In this document: positions 16,301 through 26,845 of the stretch, piece after piece
How positions within the stretch are numbered: the stretch's first letter is position 1
Layout of the letters: each line of letters starts with the position of its first letter
Assembly: GCF_002727065.1 (NCBI RefSeq)
Contig: NZ_PDVP01000006.1
Coordinates: forward strand, 1-64,000
DNA from: Zhengella mangrovi
GTDB taxonomy: Bacteria; Pseudomonadota; Alphaproteobacteria; Rhizobiales; Rhizobiaceae
Length of the DNA stretch: 64,000 nt
Direction of reading: 5' to 3'
The notes under the pieces: generated by a model
The model's database searches: none
What the model was told of the DNA's origin: nothing
Seen by the model: only the letters and a program-made list of their open reading frames with translations
Translations under genes and position numbers: made by a program

Positions 16301-17029
16301 ATGGCCAAACCGACCAAGGGCACCGGCGGCCAGCCGCGCATGCTGAAGACGCGGGTGAAGAAAAAGCGCGGGCTGAAGAACTCCTCGCGGCGCTGGATCG
16401 AGCGCCAGTTGAACGATCCCTACGTGCATCGCGCCAAGCAGGACGGGTACCGCTCGCGCGCGGCCTACAAGCTGCTGGAGATCGACGAACGCTATCACCT
16501 GCTCAAGCCCGGGCAGAAGGTGATCGACCTCGGCGCTGCACCCGGCGGCTGGTGCCAGGTGGCAGGCGCGATCATCGGGTCGGACGAGGCGCAGCCCAGC
16601 GTCGTCGGCATCGACTACCTCGAAATGGACCCGGTGCCCGGCGCGACGATCTTGCAGAAGGATTTCCTCGATGACGACGCCCCTGCCCTGCTGATGGAAA
16701 CGCTGGGCGGCGCGCCGGACCTCGTCATTTCCGACATGGCGGCGCCGACCACCGGCCATCGCAAGACCGATCACATCCGCACGCAGCACCTGTGCGAAGT
16801 GGCGGCCGATTTCGCCATCCGCGTGCTCAGGCCCGGCGGGCACTTCCTGGCCAAGACCTTCCAGGGCGGCACCGAGAACGACCTGCTCGACCTGCTGAAA
16901 AAGAACTTCCGCTCGGTGCACCACGTCAAGCCGGCCGCAAGCCGCGCGGAAAGCGTGGAACTCTACCTGCTGGCGCGCGACTTCAAGGGCCGGGCCGAGG
17001 ACGCGGACGGCGACAGCGCCGCGGCCTGA
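16301..17029 (+). CDS. rlmE: 23S rRNA (uridine2552-2'-O)-methyltransferase RlmE
   Basis: 242 residues from the ATG at 16301 (GGGAGG upstream; a TTG at 16292 overlaps the previous stop). FtsJ/RrmJ fold: [11 protein letters not shown] (catalytic K), SAM site [26 protein letters not shown] (catalytic D), FLAKTFQGG (K) and [10 protein letters not shown] (E), i.e. the K-D-K-E tetrad. It methylates U2552 of the A loop in the large subunit. The N-terminal lysine-rich tail ([16 protein letters not shown]) is typical of alphaproteobacterial RlmE. Its last 67 bp overlap the convergent MFS gene. Confidence 0.95.
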   Translation: MAKPTKGTGGQPRMLKTRVKKKRGLKNSSRRWIERQLNDPYVHRAKQDGYRSRAAYKLLEIDERYHLLKPGQKVIDLGAAPGGWCQVAGAIIGSDEAQPSVVGIDYLEMDPVPGATILQKDFLDDDAPALLMETLGGAPDLVISDMAAPTTGHRKTDHIRTQHLCEVAADFAIRVLRPGGHFLAKTFQGGTENDLLDLLKKNFRSVHHVKPAASRAESVELYLLARDFKGRAEDADGDSAAA

Positions 17030-18426
17030 AGCGCCGCCTGCCCTTTCCGGTGACCGCTCATCTCGGCCCCGGCCTCGCCCGGCAGGGCAAGGAAGGGGAT
17101 GACGGCGCTCGCCGACACCAGGCCCACCAGGACGAAAGCGGTCGAAAAGGCGGTGGCGTCGAAGCCGTTGCCCGTGAACGTTCCCGTCGCTTCCAGGATG
17201 AGGCCCGCGAGCGCGACGCCGAGCGCGACGGCAACCTGCTGGTTGACCGAGGAAATGGCCGTGGCCTGGGCGGCCTGTTCCGGCCTGAGGCCGGAGAAGG
17301 TCAGTGCCGAGGCGGAGGTGAAGAATAGCGAGCGGGCCAGTCCACCCGACAGCAGCACGCCGACGAGGACCAGCCACGGCGTGGTGCCGGTGAAGAGCGC
17401 GCTGGCGGCGATGATCCCGGCAGCCGACAGGATGGCGAGCAGGATGGTGGTGCGGAAGCCGAGCGCGCGCAGGATGGGTGCGGCGACGAACTTCATGACC
17501 AGCGCGCCGCCGGCGCCGGCGAAGGTGACCATGCCCGACTGGAAGGCGGACATGCCGAATGAGAGCTGGAACAGCAGCGGCAGCAGGAAGGGCGTGGCGC
17601 CGGACCCGATGCGGAACAGGAGCAGGCCGGTGATCGTGGCGCGGAAGGCCGGTTCGCGAAACAGCTTCAGGTCGAGCAAAGGCGCCGTGGCGCGGCGGGC
17701 ATGGCGGACATAGAGCACGCCGGACACGATGCCGGTGACCAGTGCGGCCACCCCGACCACCGGCGGCAGGGCGGGCAGCGAGATCACGGAAAGACCGAAG
17801 ACCACGCCCGACGCGGCAAGGCCGGCCAGGATGAAGCCCTTCCAGTCGATCGTGCCGGCGTCCTTCGTTTCCGTGTCCGGCAGGAAGCGCGTGGCGAGCA
17901 GGATGCCGGCCAGGCCGATCGGCAGGTTGATGAGAAAGATCCAGTGCCAGGAAAACCAGGTGGTGATGAAGCCGCCCAGCGGCGGGCCGGCGAAGGGACC
18001 GAACAGGGCCGGGATGGTCAGCCACGCCATGGCGTTGACGAGATCGTTCTTCGGTGTCGCGCGCACCAGGATCAGGCGCGCCAGCGGCGTCATCATGGCG
18101 CCGCCCATGCCCTGCAGGAAGCGCGAGCCGACGAAGGCGCCGAGCGAACCGGCCACGGCACAGGCCAGCGACCCGGCCATGAAGACGGCGATGGCGACGC
18201 GAAAGACCCGCTTGGCACCGAACCGGTCGGCCATGAAGGCGCTGACCGGAATGAAGATGGCCAGGGACACCAGGTAGGCCGTCAGCGCCAGTTTCAGCGC
18301 GACGGGACTGGTGCCGAGATCGGCGGCGATCACCGGCAGGGCGGTGGCGATCACCGTCGAATCCATGTTCTCCATGAACAGCGCAACCGCCAGGATCATG
18401 GGCAGGATCCGGTTCAAGGGTGGCAT
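16963..18426 (-). CDS. MFS drug/H+ antiporter, DHA2 (EmrB/QacA-like)
   Basis: 487 residues from the ATG at 18426 (AAAGGA just upstream). Around 14 predicted membrane segments. Family motifs: [18 protein letters not shown] in TM1, [12 protein letters not shown] (motif A) and [22 protein letters not shown]2 members export lipophilic drugs or solvents using the proton gradient; the substrate here is unknown. The 3' end runs antisense into rlmE by 67 bp, a convergent overlap. The C-terminal tail after the last helix is short and polar. Confidence 0.88.
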   Translation of the reverse strand: MPPLNRILPMILAVALFMENMDSTVIATALPVIAADLGTSPVALKLALTAYLVSLAIFIPVSAFMADRFGAKRVFRVAIAVFMAGSLACAVAGSLGAFVGSRFLQGMGGAMMTPLARLILVRATPKNDLVNAMAWLTIPALFGPFAGPPLGGFITTWFSWHWIFLINLPIGLAGILLATRFLPDTETKDAGTIDWKGFILAGLAASGVVFGLSVISLPALPPVVGVAALVTGIVSGVLYVRHARRATAPLLDLKLFREPAFRATITGLLLFRIGSGATPFLLPLLFQLSFGMSAFQSGMVTFAGAGGALVMKFVAAPILRALGFRTTILLAILSAAGIIAASALFTGTTPWLVLVGVLLSGGLARSLFFTSASALTFSGLRPEQAAQATAISSVNQQVAVALGVALAGLILEATGTFTGNGFDATAFSTAFVLVGLVSASAVIPFLALPGEAGAEMSGHRKGQAALQAAALSPSASSARPLKSRASR

Positions 18427-18461
18427 TCCTTTCCGAAGGGGCCGAGGCGTGGAAGCGAAGG

Positions 18462-19001
18462 TCAGGCAGCCGACGATGGCACGCGTCCGACGATCCAGTG
18501 GTCCAGGCTCGCCGGGTCGGCCGGCAGTTCGTGGGCAGCGGACCCGGTCATGGCCCGCCAATCCTCAAGATAGGCCTCGCGCACCACGGTCAAGACCGGG
18601 ACGTCGAGTTCGCAGGCTTTTTCGAAGACGGTCCGGAAGCCGCGGCCCTCAGCCTCGTCCTTGCCGAAGCGATTGACGATGACGAGATCGGGCCGCCGTT
18701 CGAGCGCCGCGAGCAGCGGGCCGACGACGCCGGCAAGGGCGCCGGAATCGAGCCGGCATCCCTGCGACGCACCGCCAAGGTCCTGCGAAATGCCGGTCGC
18801 CGCGCCGGAAGCGACGTTGACCAGGACCATGGCGTCGTTTTCGCCGCTGGCCTGGACATGGCCCACGACCGACAGGCCGCGGGCCGACAGCCGGCCGGCA
18901 AGGCCCGTCAGCAGGGCATCGGGATCGACGCCCTTCGGCGCCACAATGGCGGCAACGGGAAAGGCGGTCTCGTCGTCCGTCGCGGCCGGCGCCCGTGTCA
19001 T
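18462..19001 (-). CDS. DUF2478 domain NTPase-like protein
   Basis: 179 residues, starting 8 bases after the glutaryl-CoA dehydrogenase stop, so probably in the same transcript. Features: VAAIVAPKGVDPDALLTGLA near the N-terminus, SQDLGGASQGCRLDSGALA, and PDLVIVNRFGKDEAEGRGFR, the conserved DUF2478 core. The family is a P-loop-like nucleotide-binding fold (NTPase_1-like) often seen near molybdate genes, but none occurs here. Function unknown; pairing with an acyl-CoA dehydrogenase is unusual. Confidence 0.8.
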   Translation of the reverse strand: MTRAPAATDDETAFPVAAIVAPKGVDPDALLTGLAGRLSARGLSVVGHVQASGENDAMVLVNVASGAATGISQDLGGASQGCRLDSGALAGVVGPLLAALERRPDLVIVNRFGKDEAEGRGFRTVFEKACELDVPVLTVVREAYLEDWRAMTGSAAHELPADPASLDHWIVGRVPSSAA

Positions 19002-19009
19002 GGCCGGCC

Positions 19010-20254
19010 TCAGAAGAAGGCCTGGATGCCGGTCTGGGCGCGGCCCAGGATCAGCGCGTGGACGTCGTGGGTGCCCTCGTAGGTGTTCACGGTTTCCAGG
19101 TTGGCGGCATGGCGCATCACCTTGTAGCCGACCTGGATGCCATTGCCGCCGTGCATGTCGCGGGCCTGGCGGGCGATATCGAGCGCCTTGCCGCAATTGT
19201 TCCGCTTGATGATTGAAATCATTTCCGGCGCGGCATTGGCCTCGTCCATGAGGCGCCCGACGCGCAGCGCCGCCTGCAGGCCAAGCGCGATCTCGGTCTG
19301 CATGTCGGCGAGCTTCTTCTGGAACAACTGCGTGCCGGCCAGCGGCTTGTTGAACTGCTTGCGGTCGAGGCCATACTGGCGGGCCTGCAGCCAGCAGTCC
19401 TCGGCGGCGCCCATCACGCCCCAGGCGATGCCGTAGCGGGCGCGATTGAGGCAGCCGAAGGGACCTTTCAGACCCTCGACGTGCGGCAGGAGCGCATCCT
19501 CGCCGACCTCGACGTTGTCGAGCACGATCTCGCCGGTGACCGAGGCGCGCAACGACAGCTTGCCCTCGATCTTGGGCGCGGACAGGCCCTTCATGCCCTT
19601 TTCCAGCACGAAGCCGCGGATCTTGTTGCCATGGGCTTCGGACTTGGCCCAGACGACGAAGACGTCGGCGATCGGGCTGTTGGAGATCCACATCTTGGAG
19701 CCGTTGAGAACGTAGCCGCCTTCGGTCTTGCGGGCGCGGGTCTTCATGCCGGCGGGATCGGACCCGGCATCCGGCTCGGTGAGGCCGAAACAGCCGACCC
19801 ATTCGCCGCTGGCGAGTTTCGGCAGGTATTTCTTGCGCTGCTCTTCCGAGCCATAGGCATAGATCGGGTACATGACGAGCGAGGACTGCACGCTCATCAT
19901 CGAGCGGAAACCGCTGTCGACGCGTTCGACCTCGCGGGCGACGAGGCCATAGGCGACATAGCCGGCACCGAGGCCGCCATAGGCCTCCGGCACGGTGACG
20001 CCCAGCAGGCCGGCTGCGCCCATCTCGGCGAAGATGGCCGGATCAGCCTTTTCATGCAGGTAGAAATCCTCGACGCGGCTGGCAAGACGGTCCTGGGCGA
20101 AGTCGAAGGCCGACTGACGGATCATCCGCTCGTCCTCTTCCAGCTGGCCATCCAGCAGCAGAGGATCCTCCCAGGAGAAGGCGCCCAGGTCCGGGCGGTC
20201 CTTGGGCTTCATCGCAGGGCGGTCGGTGGCGGTCTTCATCACGGCGTCAGTCAT
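19010..20254 (-). CDS. gcdH: Glutaryl-CoA dehydrogenase
   Basis: 414 residues, full length for the family. Acyl-CoA dehydrogenase fold with [14 protein letters not shown] (FAD/substrate loop), [16 protein letters not shown], and the C-terminal [20 protein letters not shown], whose glutamate is the catalytic base and which is specific to GCDH. It oxidises and decarboxylates glutaryl-CoA to crotonyl-CoA in lysine/tryptophan and aromatic breakdown, passing electrons to ETF. The ATG at 20254 follows a long pyrimidine-poor stretch; an internal ATG six codons in is possible. Confidence 0.93.
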   Translation of the reverse strand: MTDAVMKTATDRPAMKPKDRPDLGAFSWEDPLLLDGQLEEDERMIRQSAFDFAQDRLASRVEDFYLHEKADPAIFAEMGAAGLLGVTVPEAYGGLGAGYVAYGLVAREVERVDSGFRSMMSVQSSLVMYPIYAYGSEEQRKKYLPKLASGEWVGCFGLTEPDAGSDPAGMKTRARKTEGGYVLNGSKMWISNSPIADVFVVWAKSEAHGNKIRGFVLEKGMKGLSAPKIEGKLSLRASVTGEIVLDNVEVGEDALLPHVEGLKGPFGCLNRARYGIAWGVMGAAEDCWLQARQYGLDRKQFNKPLAGTQLFQKKLADMQTEIALGLQAALRVGRLMDEANAAPEMISIIKRNNCGKALDIARQARDMHGGNGIQVGYKVMRHAANLETVNTYEGTHDVHALILGRAQTGIQAFF

Positions 20255-20346
20255 GGCGCTTCCACTGTTGTTGCTTTTTTCGAAGGGCAGAAAGGATCAT
20301 GGCGGGCTTCAAAGCGCAAGTCCCCGGTTCATTCCGGCAGGCGGCA

Positions 20347-21642
20347 TCACCCCTGCAGGCATACCAGCAATGTATCCTTCGTGCGGGTGCAGGCAAGGTG
20401 GGCCATCCGGCGCTGCAGCGCAGCGCGGGCGTCGCGCTTCCCGCCCTCGCCCGGCTCCAGCATCCGGCGGGCGAAACCGGTGACCGCGACCGCATCGAAT
20501 TCCAGGCCCTTGACCTCGTTGGCGTGCATGATCGCGACGCGTCCCTCTTCAGGTTCGCCGAGCGCCTCGATGCCGGCCAGCGTCATGGCTTCGCGGGCGC
20601 AGTTGCGTCCCTCGGGCGTGAGCCAGATGATGGCGGCGGTGCGTCCGGCCAGCCCGTCGCGGGCGGCGGCGAAGGAGACCAGGCTGCCGGGGATGGCCTC
20701 TCCCGCGGCAAAGGACAGCGGGCCATCGCGGCCCGGAAGGCTGCCGCCATCGCGCCCGACCACGAGGGTATCGCAGAAGGCCTGGATGGTCGCGGGAAGC
20801 CTCAACGGGTCCGGCAGCCGCTCCAGCCGGCCGGCCAGGTCGATGCCGGCTTCCTCCGTGGCGATCCATGGGCGCATGGTGCGCATGCTTTCCTCGCCGG
20901 CCAGCATGAGGCCGTCGGTGCCGTCCGGGGATATGGCGGCGGCAAACCGGGCCTCGATGAAGGACAGGTCCTGCGATTCGTCGATCAGGACGTGATCGAA
21001 GGGCTTGTCGGCCTTGTCGGCGTAGTAGTCGGCCATGCGGGCAAAGAGGTCGCCCGGCGACATCTGCATGCGGCCGTCGAGAACGGAGCGTATGCGCTCG
21101 ATGAAGGGCCAGAGCGCGGCGCGGTCGGAAATGTCGAGCGGCGCCACGCCATCGGGATGCGGCGCGCAGAGGTAGTCCGCCTCGCCGCGCACGCGCCAGG
21201 CCTCGATGACCTGGTCCCACTCGGCCATCATGCGATCGAGATCGAAGACGTGGCCGCCATCGAAGAGGGCCGACGCGGCGGTATCGCGCACAAGATCGGG
21301 CGGTGCCATGACCGGCACACGCCCGCCGACATAGCCGTGCAGTTCCTCCGCCAGTTCCTGCCAGGAGCCGATCGTCATGCGCGAGGCGAACCCGGGGCGG
21401 CCGCCGGCCAGGGCGGCGAAGGCGGTTTCCAGCCTGCGCGCGTGGACCGCCGACACGGTTGCCAGGGCCACGCGGGCCCGTGGATCGTTTTCCAGGAAAT
21501 GCAGGGCCCGGTGCAACAGGACAAGGGACTTGCCGGACCCGGCCGGTCCGGTCAGCAGTGCCGCCCCGTCGAAGCGGGCAGCAACCATCGCCGCTTGCGC
21601 CGGGTTCAATTCGCCGTGCGCCACCCCGTTGTCCTCGGTCAT
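20347..21642 (-). CDS. UvrD/Rep-like superfamily 1 helicase
   Basis: 431 residues from the ATG at 21642; a longer open frame upstream has no family similarity. Motifs: LNPAQAAMV (Q-like), LTGPAGSGKSLVLLHRA (Walker A), HVLIDESQDLS (Walker B, DESQ), and near the end VAIMHANEVKGLEFDAVAV (motif V) and AHLACTRTKDTLLVCL (motif VI, TRTK). Shorter than UvrD, with a reduced 1B/2B region, like the AAA_19/DUF2075-type helicases. A role in DNA repair or RNA polymerase recycling is possible; not determinable. Confidence 0.82.
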   Translation of the reverse strand: MTEDNGVAHGELNPAQAAMVAARFDGAALLTGPAGSGKSLVLLHRALHFLENDPRARVALATVSAVHARRLETAFAALAGGRPGFASRMTIGSWQELAEELHGYVGGRVPVMAPPDLVRDTAASALFDGGHVFDLDRMMAEWDQVIEAWRVRGEADYLCAPHPDGVAPLDISDRAALWPFIERIRSVLDGRMQMSPGDLFARMADYYADKADKPFDHVLIDESQDLSFIEARFAAAISPDGTDGLMLAGEESMRTMRPWIATEEAGIDLAGRLERLPDPLRLPATIQAFCDTLVVGRDGGSLPGRDGPLSFAAGEAIPGSLVSFAAARDGLAGRTAAIIWLTPEGRNCAREAMTLAGIEALGEPEEGRVAIMHANEVKGLEFDAVAVTGFARRMLEPGEGGKRDARAALQRRMAHLACTRTKDTLLVCLQG

Positions 21643-21974
21643 TGATTTTGCATTCCCTAGCGTCGCCTCTAAATTAGGTCGACATGGGATTCTCGTAAAC
21701 GCCCCCCATCCAGATTGCAACCGTGAATAGGCATCGGCGGCGCTTTCATCTTCCGGGCCAGGGGTGCCCGTCCGATTGGAACCAGGGCATTGTCCGGGCC
21801 TGGCAGGCCAGCGCCGCCTTCCGACTTGCAGAACGCGTTTCATGCATTAAAACACATGAAAGACCAGAACGCTCTCGCCGAGAGTGAGGAAAACCAGAAC
21901 TGATGCAATGGTGAGGCCTCATCGCTGACACTCAAGTGAAATATCTTGCATCAACGTCAAGGGGAGGATCAAGG
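21643..21974. other. Intergenic region between divergent helicase and hydrolase genes
   Basis: 332 bp. No gene or RNA is recognisable. It must hold the promoters of both divergent genes. GGGGAGG at 21961-21967 is the ribosome site of the hydrolase. Confidence 0.5.
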
Positions 21975-22799
21975 ATGACGTGGCAGACAGACCACCCGGT
22001 GACGCTCGACGTCGCAGGCGCGCGACTGAACGGGCGCTGCTGGGGCCCCTCGCCGGAGGAGGCGCCGACCATCGTCATGCTGCACGAAGGACTGGGCTCG
22101 GTCGACCTGTGGCGCGATTTCCCGGAGAAGCTCCAGGCGGCCACCGGCTTCGGCGTGTTCGCCTATGACCGGCGCGGCTATGGCCGGTCCTCGTCCTATC
22201 CCGCACCGTGGTCTGTCGACTACATGCGCGACGAGGCCGTGGACGTGCTGCCACACGTGCTCGATGCCATCGGTTTCCGGCGCGGCGTGCTGCTTGGCCA
22301 TTCCGACGGCGGCTCGATCGCCACGCTCTACCTCGGTAACGTGCAGGACCACCGGGTGCGCGGGCTGGTGCTGATCGCGCCGCATTTCTTCACCGAGGAA
22401 TTCGGGCTGGCCGCGATCCGGAAGGCGCGCGAGGCCTATGACACCAGCAACCTGCGGGACAAGCTTTCGCGCTACCACGACCATGTCGACGATGCGTTCA
22501 ACGGCTGGAACCAGGGCTGGCTGACGCCTGACTTCGCCGACTGGAACATCGAGTATGCCATCGACGAGGTGCGCGTGCCGGTGCTCGGCATCCAGGGCCG
22601 AGACGACCAGTATGGCACCATGGCCCAGATGGAAGCACTGGAAGAGCGGACCTACAGCCCTTGCGAGATCCTGGCCGTGCCGGGATGCGGGCACGCGCCC
22701 CATGCCGAGAAGCCCGAGGTCGTGCTGCCGGCCATCGCGGACTTCCTGACCCGGCTGGAACAGCTGGAGCGGGAACCATCCACGTTCCGGACCCTCTAG
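21975..22799 (+). CDS. Alpha/beta hydrolase
   Basis: 274 residues from the ATG at 21975 (GGGGAGGATCAAGG upstream). Classic fold: VMLHEGLGSVDLWRDF (oxyanion region), nucleophile elbow GHSDGGSIA, acid in GIQGRDDQYG and histidine in PGCGHAPHAEKP. Similar enzymes hydrolyse esters or thioesters, or ring-opened ketones in aromatic pathways. A standalone gene facing the PQQ-dehydrogenase operon; the substrate is unknown. Confidence 0.88.
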   Translation: MTWQTDHPVTLDVAGARLNGRCWGPSPEEAPTIVMLHEGLGSVDLWRDFPEKLQAATGFGVFAYDRRGYGRSSSYPAPWSVDYMRDEAVDVLPHVLDAIGFRRGVLLGHSDGGSIATLYLGNVQDHRVRGLVLIAPHFFTEEFGLAAIRKAREAYDTSNLRDKLSRYHDHVDDAFNGWNQGWLTPDFADWNIEYAIDEVRVPVLGIQGRDDQYGTMAQMEALEERTYSPCEILAVPGCGHAPHAEKPEVVLPAIADFLTRLEQLEREPSTFRTL

Positions 22800-22925
22800 A
22801 GCATTGCCGCTCGCCGTCCCGTGCCTCGAGACTCGGTCTCGCCGCTTCTGAAGCAATTCACCAGGGCGAACCGGCTTTCTGCCTCGCCGGTCTTGCTCCA
22901 GGACCGGCACGGCCCGGAAAAGAGA

Positions 22926-22953
22926 AACCCGCCGGGAGAGGCCCCCGGCGGGT
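22926..22953. terminator. Bidirectional intrinsic terminator
   Basis: Stem AACCCGCCGGG / CCCGGCGGGTT (11 bp) with a short loop, between the convergent hydrolase (ends 22799) and PQQ-dehydrogenase (ends 22980) genes. T-rich sequence follows on both strands. Confidence 0.85.
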
Positions 22954-22979
22954 TCTTTCGTTTCAGCGGTCAGGCCGGA

Positions 22980-24761
22980 TCAGTTGGCGGCCATCTGCTT
23001 GGGAAGCTTGAACGCCCAGACGGTGCCGCCCTGGTTGATGTCCTTGACGGCCTTGGCGACTTCGCCACCCCAGAGCGGAACGGCGCCGCCCCAGCCGGCC
23101 ACGACGGCGACCCACTGCTCGCCATCCTGTTCCCAGGTGACCGGGGACCCGACGATGCCGGTGCCCGTATTGAACTTCCAGAGCACGTCACCCGTCTCGT
23201 CGTCGAAGGCCATCAGGTAGCCTTCCGGCGTGCCGGTGAACACGAGGCCGCCGGCCGTGGTCAGAACGCCACCCCAGAGCGGAGCCTTGTTCTTGTATTC
23301 CCACTTGATCTCGCCGGTGGCCGGGTCGATCGCCTTGAGCGAGCCGATATGGTCGTCGAAGATCGGCTTGATGGTAAAGCCGGCGCCGAGATAGGCCGCG
23401 CCCTTCTTGTAGGTGACCGGCTCGTTCCAGATGTCCATGCCCCACTCGTTGGACGGGACGTAGAACATCGACGTCTTCTGCGAATAGGCGATCGGCATCC
23501 AGTTCTTGCCGCCCAGGAAGGACGGAACGGCGAAGATCGACTTGCCCTTCTTGCCATCGGCGGCTTCCGCCGGGTCGCCCGGACGGTTGTCGTCGTTGTA
23601 GATCGGGCGGCCGTTCTCGTCGATGCCCTTGGCCCAGGTGATGTTCTTCACAAAGGGCGTGGCGGAGATGAACTTGCCGTTGGTGCGGTCGAGCACGTAG
23701 AAGAAGCCGTTGCGGTCAGCGGTGGCGCCGGCCTTCACGGTCTGGCCATCCTTCTGCATGTCGAAGGAGACGAACTCGTTGACGCCGTCGAAGTCCCAGC
23801 CGTCATGCGGGGTGGTCTGGAAGCCCCACTTGATCTCGCCGGATTCCGGATCGATGGCGATGCGCGAGGACGTCCACTTGTTGTCGCCCGGGCGCAGGTG
23901 CGAGTTCCACGGCGCCGGGTTGCCGGTGCCCATGTAGATCAGCTTGGTGTCCGGATCGTAGGTGCCGCCGAGCCAGGTGGCGCCGCCGCCGTTCTTCCAC
24001 ATGTCGCCCGGCCAGGACTCGTTCTTGGTGCCGGTCATGGTGGATTCCTTGCCGTTCAGCGTGCCCATGTGACCTTCGATCACGGGACGCGTCCAGACCA
24101 GTTCACCGGTGTCCGGGTTGCGGGCCTGAACCTCGCCGACGATGCCGAACTCGCCGCCGGAATTGCCGGTGACGATCAGCGGACCGTGGCTTTCGGACGG
24201 CACGATCAGCGGCGCGGCCGTGGCCGAGTAGCCGGCCTCGTAGTCGCCGATCTTCTTGCGCCAGATGGTCTTGCCGGTCTTGGCGTCGAGGGCGACGATC
24301 TTGGCGTCGAGCGTGACGAAGTAGACCTTGTCGCCGAGGATGGCGGCGCCGCGGTTGATGACGTCGCAGCACGGCAGGATGCCTTCCGGCAGGCGGGCGT
24401 CATACTGCCAGATCTCGTCGCCGGTCTTGGCGTCGACCGCCCACATGCGGCTGTAGGACCCGGTGACATACATCACGCCGTCCTTGATCAGCGGCTGGTT
24501 TTCCTGGCCGCGCTGCTTCTCGCCGCCGAACGAGAAGGCCCAGGCCGGGGTCAGGTTCTTGACGTTGTTCTTGTTGAGGGTCTCCAGCGGGCTGAAGCGC
24601 TGGCCGCGCGGACCGATGCCGTAGGACACGACGTCAGCCGGCGTGCTCTGGTCCTTCACGATATCGTCGATGGTGACGCCTTCCGCACGGACGCCGGAAA
24701 GCGCGGTGGCGGAGAGCAAGGCAGCGCCCGCAGTGGCGAGCAGCAAGGATCTGAGTTTCAT
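22980..24761 (-). CDS. PQQ-dependent alcohol dehydrogenase, lanthanide type (PedH/XoxF-like)
   Basis: 593 residues from the ATG at 24761 (GGGAGG upstream), with a Sec signal peptide ending around VRA|EG. Eight-bladed PQQ propeller with the adjacent-cysteine disulfide C131-C132 (LPCCDV), GNSGGEFG (metal-ligand Glu), GTGNPAPWN (Asn ligand) and HDGWDFDG, where D323 is the catalytic base and D325 the extra ligand that in XoxF/PedH enzymes coordinates a lanthanide (Ala or Ser in calcium enzymes). It oxidises primary alcohols or aldehydes in the periplasm, with electrons passing to the cytochrome c encoded upstream. Last gene of the leftward operon; the lanthanide assignment is inferred from the motif. 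Confidence 0.93.
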   Translation of the reverse strand: MKLRSLLLATAGAALLSATALSGVRAEGVTIDDIVKDQSTPADVVSYGIGPRGQRFSPLETLNKNNVKNLTPAWAFSFGGEKQRGQENQPLIKDGVMYVTGSYSRMWAVDAKTGDEIWQYDARLPEGILPCCDVINRGAAILGDKVYFVTLDAKIVALDAKTGKTIWRKKIGDYEAGYSATAAPLIVPSESHGPLIVTGNSGGEFGIVGEVQARNPDTGELVWTRPVIEGHMGTLNGKESTMTGTKNESWPGDMWKNGGGATWLGGTYDPDTKLIYMGTGNPAPWNSHLRPGDNKWTSSRIAIDPESGEIKWGFQTTPHDGWDFDGVNEFVSFDMQKDGQTVKAGATADRNGFFYVLDRTNGKFISATPFVKNITWAKGIDENGRPIYNDDNRPGDPAEAADGKKGKSIFAVPSFLGGKNWMPIAYSQKTSMFYVPSNEWGMDIWNEPVTYKKGAAYLGAGFTIKPIFDDHIGSLKAIDPATGEIKWEYKNKAPLWGGVLTTAGGLVFTGTPEGYLMAFDDETGDVLWKFNTGTGIVGSPVTWEQDGEQWVAVVAGWGGAVPLWGGEVAKAVKDINQGGTVWAFKLPKQMAAN

Positions 24762-24981
24762 AGACAACCTCCCGTTTGCCTGGCAGGACCGAGGCAGGAA
24801 CCAAACGCCCTTCACTCCCTTGAAGAGCTGATGGAAGGGTAGTCGAGGCGGCCGCAAGAGGTTTATTGCCAAATAGTACACACCTGCGACACCGCGCCGC
24901 TGACGTCGGGTCAACGCCTCGATAACCACCTGTTTTTCAATGGAATAATTTGGGATACTGGGAAGCGGCGGCGGCCGTCTC

Positions 24982-25974
24982 CTACTTTCGGTCAACCTCG
25001 ATTTCCGGCAGCAATTCGTCTTCCAGGCGGGTCCAGAAATGGACGACCGACCGCCTGTATTCGCCGGGCGCGACATTGAGCGCGGCAAAGCGTGCGGGCA
25101 AGGGAATCTCCATCGCCTCGTTCTCGGTCAGGCCGCGCGAAACGGCGTCGCGCAGGGTACCGTCCAGCCAGTCGAGCCAGTCCCTCGTCTGGATGAACGA
25201 CCGGCCCGCGGGATCGGCCGGACCGTGGCCCGGAACCACCGTCGCGATATCGGCCGACTGCAGCGTGTTGATGGCTTCGCGCCAGCGCGCAAGGTCGGCG
25301 TGCGGCGTGGTCGGCGCGCGGTCGAGAAAGGCCACGTCGCCGGAAAAGAGCAGCCCGGTCTCGTCGTCGCGGACGGCGAAATCCGCGCTGGTGTGACCCG
25401 ACAGGCGGAAAAAGGTGAAGTTGCGCCCGCCGACATCCTCGCCGTCGGTATCGATTGCGGTTCCGGGCGAAACCGGCGCGGTGCCGCGCATCCAGTCGCC
25501 GACGAGGCGGTACATGTTGTCGGCGAAGGCGTCGCCCTCGGCCTCGATGTTGTCGATGACCTTCTGCGGCGCAGCAATCGCAGCGCGCTCGAAGGCCTGG
25601 TTGCCAAGGAAATGATCGGGGTGATGATGGGTGTTGTAGACCCTGAGAATGCGCTTGCCGGGCAGCGTATGATCGATGAGCGCCTTCAACTGCTCGCCGT
25701 AGCGCTTCGACGGGCCGGTATCGACGACGACGACGCCGTCGGGCACGGCGATGAAGGCGGTGTTGACGATGTTGCCGCCGTTGGCGAAGGTGAAATACTC
25801 CCGCTCACCGAACACGCCGAATGTGCCCGGTGCGATCTCCTCGGCCTTCAGGCCGTAGTCGAGCGTGGCCGCATTGGCGCTGCCGCAGACGACGCAGGCA
25901 CAGCCGGCCAGACCGATGCCGAGCGCCTGGCGGCGGTTGTAGTTCAGGCGGGGCTTGCCGGGAAACGAACTCAA
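24982..25974 (-). CDS. Quinoprotein relay-system zinc metallohydrolase (MBL fold)
   Basis: 330 residues. The N-terminus [19 protein letters not shown] looks like a Tat signal. Metallo-beta-lactamase zinc ligands: [32 protein letters not shown] and VVPGHGPAD. Matches the zinc metallohydrolase that accompanies PQQ-dehydrogenases and SoxYZ-like carriers (SoxH-like). Proposed role: processing something bound to the carrier, not proven for the family. Start overlaps the carrier gene stop by 4 bases; 220 bp separate it from the dehydrogenase gene, which may have its own promoter there. Confidence 0.87.
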   Translation of the reverse strand: MSSFPGKPRLNYNRRQALGIGLAGCACVVCGSANAATLDYGLKAEEIAPGTFGVFGEREYFTFANGGNIVNTAFIAVPDGVVVVDTGPSKRYGEQLKALIDHTLPGKRILRVYNTHHHPDHFLGNQAFERAAIAAPQKVIDNIEAEGDAFADNMYRLVGDWMRGTAPVSPGTAIDTDGEDVGGRNFTFFRLSGHTSADFAVRDDETGLLFSGDVAFLDRAPTTPHADLARWREAINTLQSADIATVVPGHGPADPAGRSFIQTRDWLDWLDGTLRDAVSRGLTENEAMEIPLPARFAALNVAPGEYRRSVVHFWTRLEDELLPEIEVDRK

Positions 25975-26780
25975 TTGGCCACCTTCGGATCAGGAACCGG
26001 CAGGGAATAGGCAAATTCGTTGGCCTCGGTGTCGCGGGCCTCGACATCGAGTTCCGCGGTGTCCGCGCCGATCCGCGGCTTGAGCGTGAAGGTCGGGTTT
26101 TCCGAGACCGGTTCGTAGATATCGATGGAGGCGAGCGGCCGGCCGGTGCCGTTGGAAACCTCGAGGTCCGACAGGTAGAAGGCCGGAATGCCGTCGGCGA
26201 GGCCGGTGTCCATCGGATGGCGCATGCGCACCGTCATGCGGGCGACGTCGCGGGTTTCGCGCCAGACCCGGGCGCGCGTCTGGCCGAGCGTCGCCATCCA
26301 GTTGGCCTGGCCATGCGCCATCGCGGGCGAGGAACATCCGCCGCCGGCCGCATCGACATGCGTCCCGCCGACATGCCAGATGCCATCGGCGGTGCGGGCC
26401 GCGGCACGCACGACGGTCGCCTGTTCGACCTTGATCTGGAAGGCGATGAAGGCTTCCGCGTCGACCGGGCGATAGGCGAGCACTTTCGGGATCGGATTGA
26501 GATCGGCCAGGACGACGATCTCGGTGACGCCGGGAAGCCGGGTCGCATCGACGGTGACCGGGACGAAGAACTGGTCTTCGGCGGACCGGGGAGCCATGAC
26601 GCGCACGCGCTGGTCGAAGACGATGTCGCCGCCGGCAAGAAAGCGTTCCGCCATGTCGGCCCACATGACCGATTTCAGCGGATCGGCGGGCACATCGCGT
26701 GCAGCGGCAGGCAGGGCGGCGGCCAGGCTCACCACCAGGATGGCCGCGCCGCGGACGATCGTTTTCCAACCCGTGTTCAT
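25971..26780 (-). CDS. Quinoprotein dehydrogenase-associated SoxYZ-like carrier protein
   Basis: 269 residues from the ATG at 26780 (GGGAGG upstream), with a signal peptide ending PAAARD. An N-terminal SoxY-like half carries the flexible GGGCS cysteine arm (about residue 148, DAAGGGCSSP), and a C-terminal SoxZ-like half has MRHPMDTGLADGIPAFYL. In sulfur oxidation the SoxY cysteine carries the substrate; fused SoxYZ proteins next to PQQ enzymes are conserved but their cargo is unknown. Overlaps the metallohydrolase gene as ATGA, so the two are co-produced. Confidence 0.87.
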   Translation of the reverse strand: MNTGWKTIVRGAAILVVSLAAALPAAARDVPADPLKSVMWADMAERFLAGGDIVFDQRVRVMAPRSAEDQFFVPVTVDATRLPGVTEIVVLADLNPIPKVLAYRPVDAEAFIAFQIKVEQATVVRAAARTADGIWHVGGTHVDAAGGGCSSPAMAHGQANWMATLGQTRARVWRETRDVARMTVRMRHPMDTGLADGIPAFYLSDLEVSNGTGRPLASIDIYEPVSENPTFTLKPRIGADTAELDVEARDTEANEFAYSLPVPDPKVAN

Positions 26781-26845
26781 CGTCGCACCTCCCTTGTCTT
26801 GCCTGCGCCCGCGAGACTTCCCCGGTCCCGCGCGCCACCTCGCCC

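Noticed and set aside
16001-18025. 674-codon minus-strand frame spanning rlmE and the MFS gene
   Set aside because: His/Arg/Ala-rich shadow translation; the MFS frame in the same stretch has membrane helices and family motifs.
22821-24842. 673-codon plus-strand frame
   Set aside because: Antisense shadow of the PQQ-dehydrogenase gene, with biased D/G/V composition and no domain.
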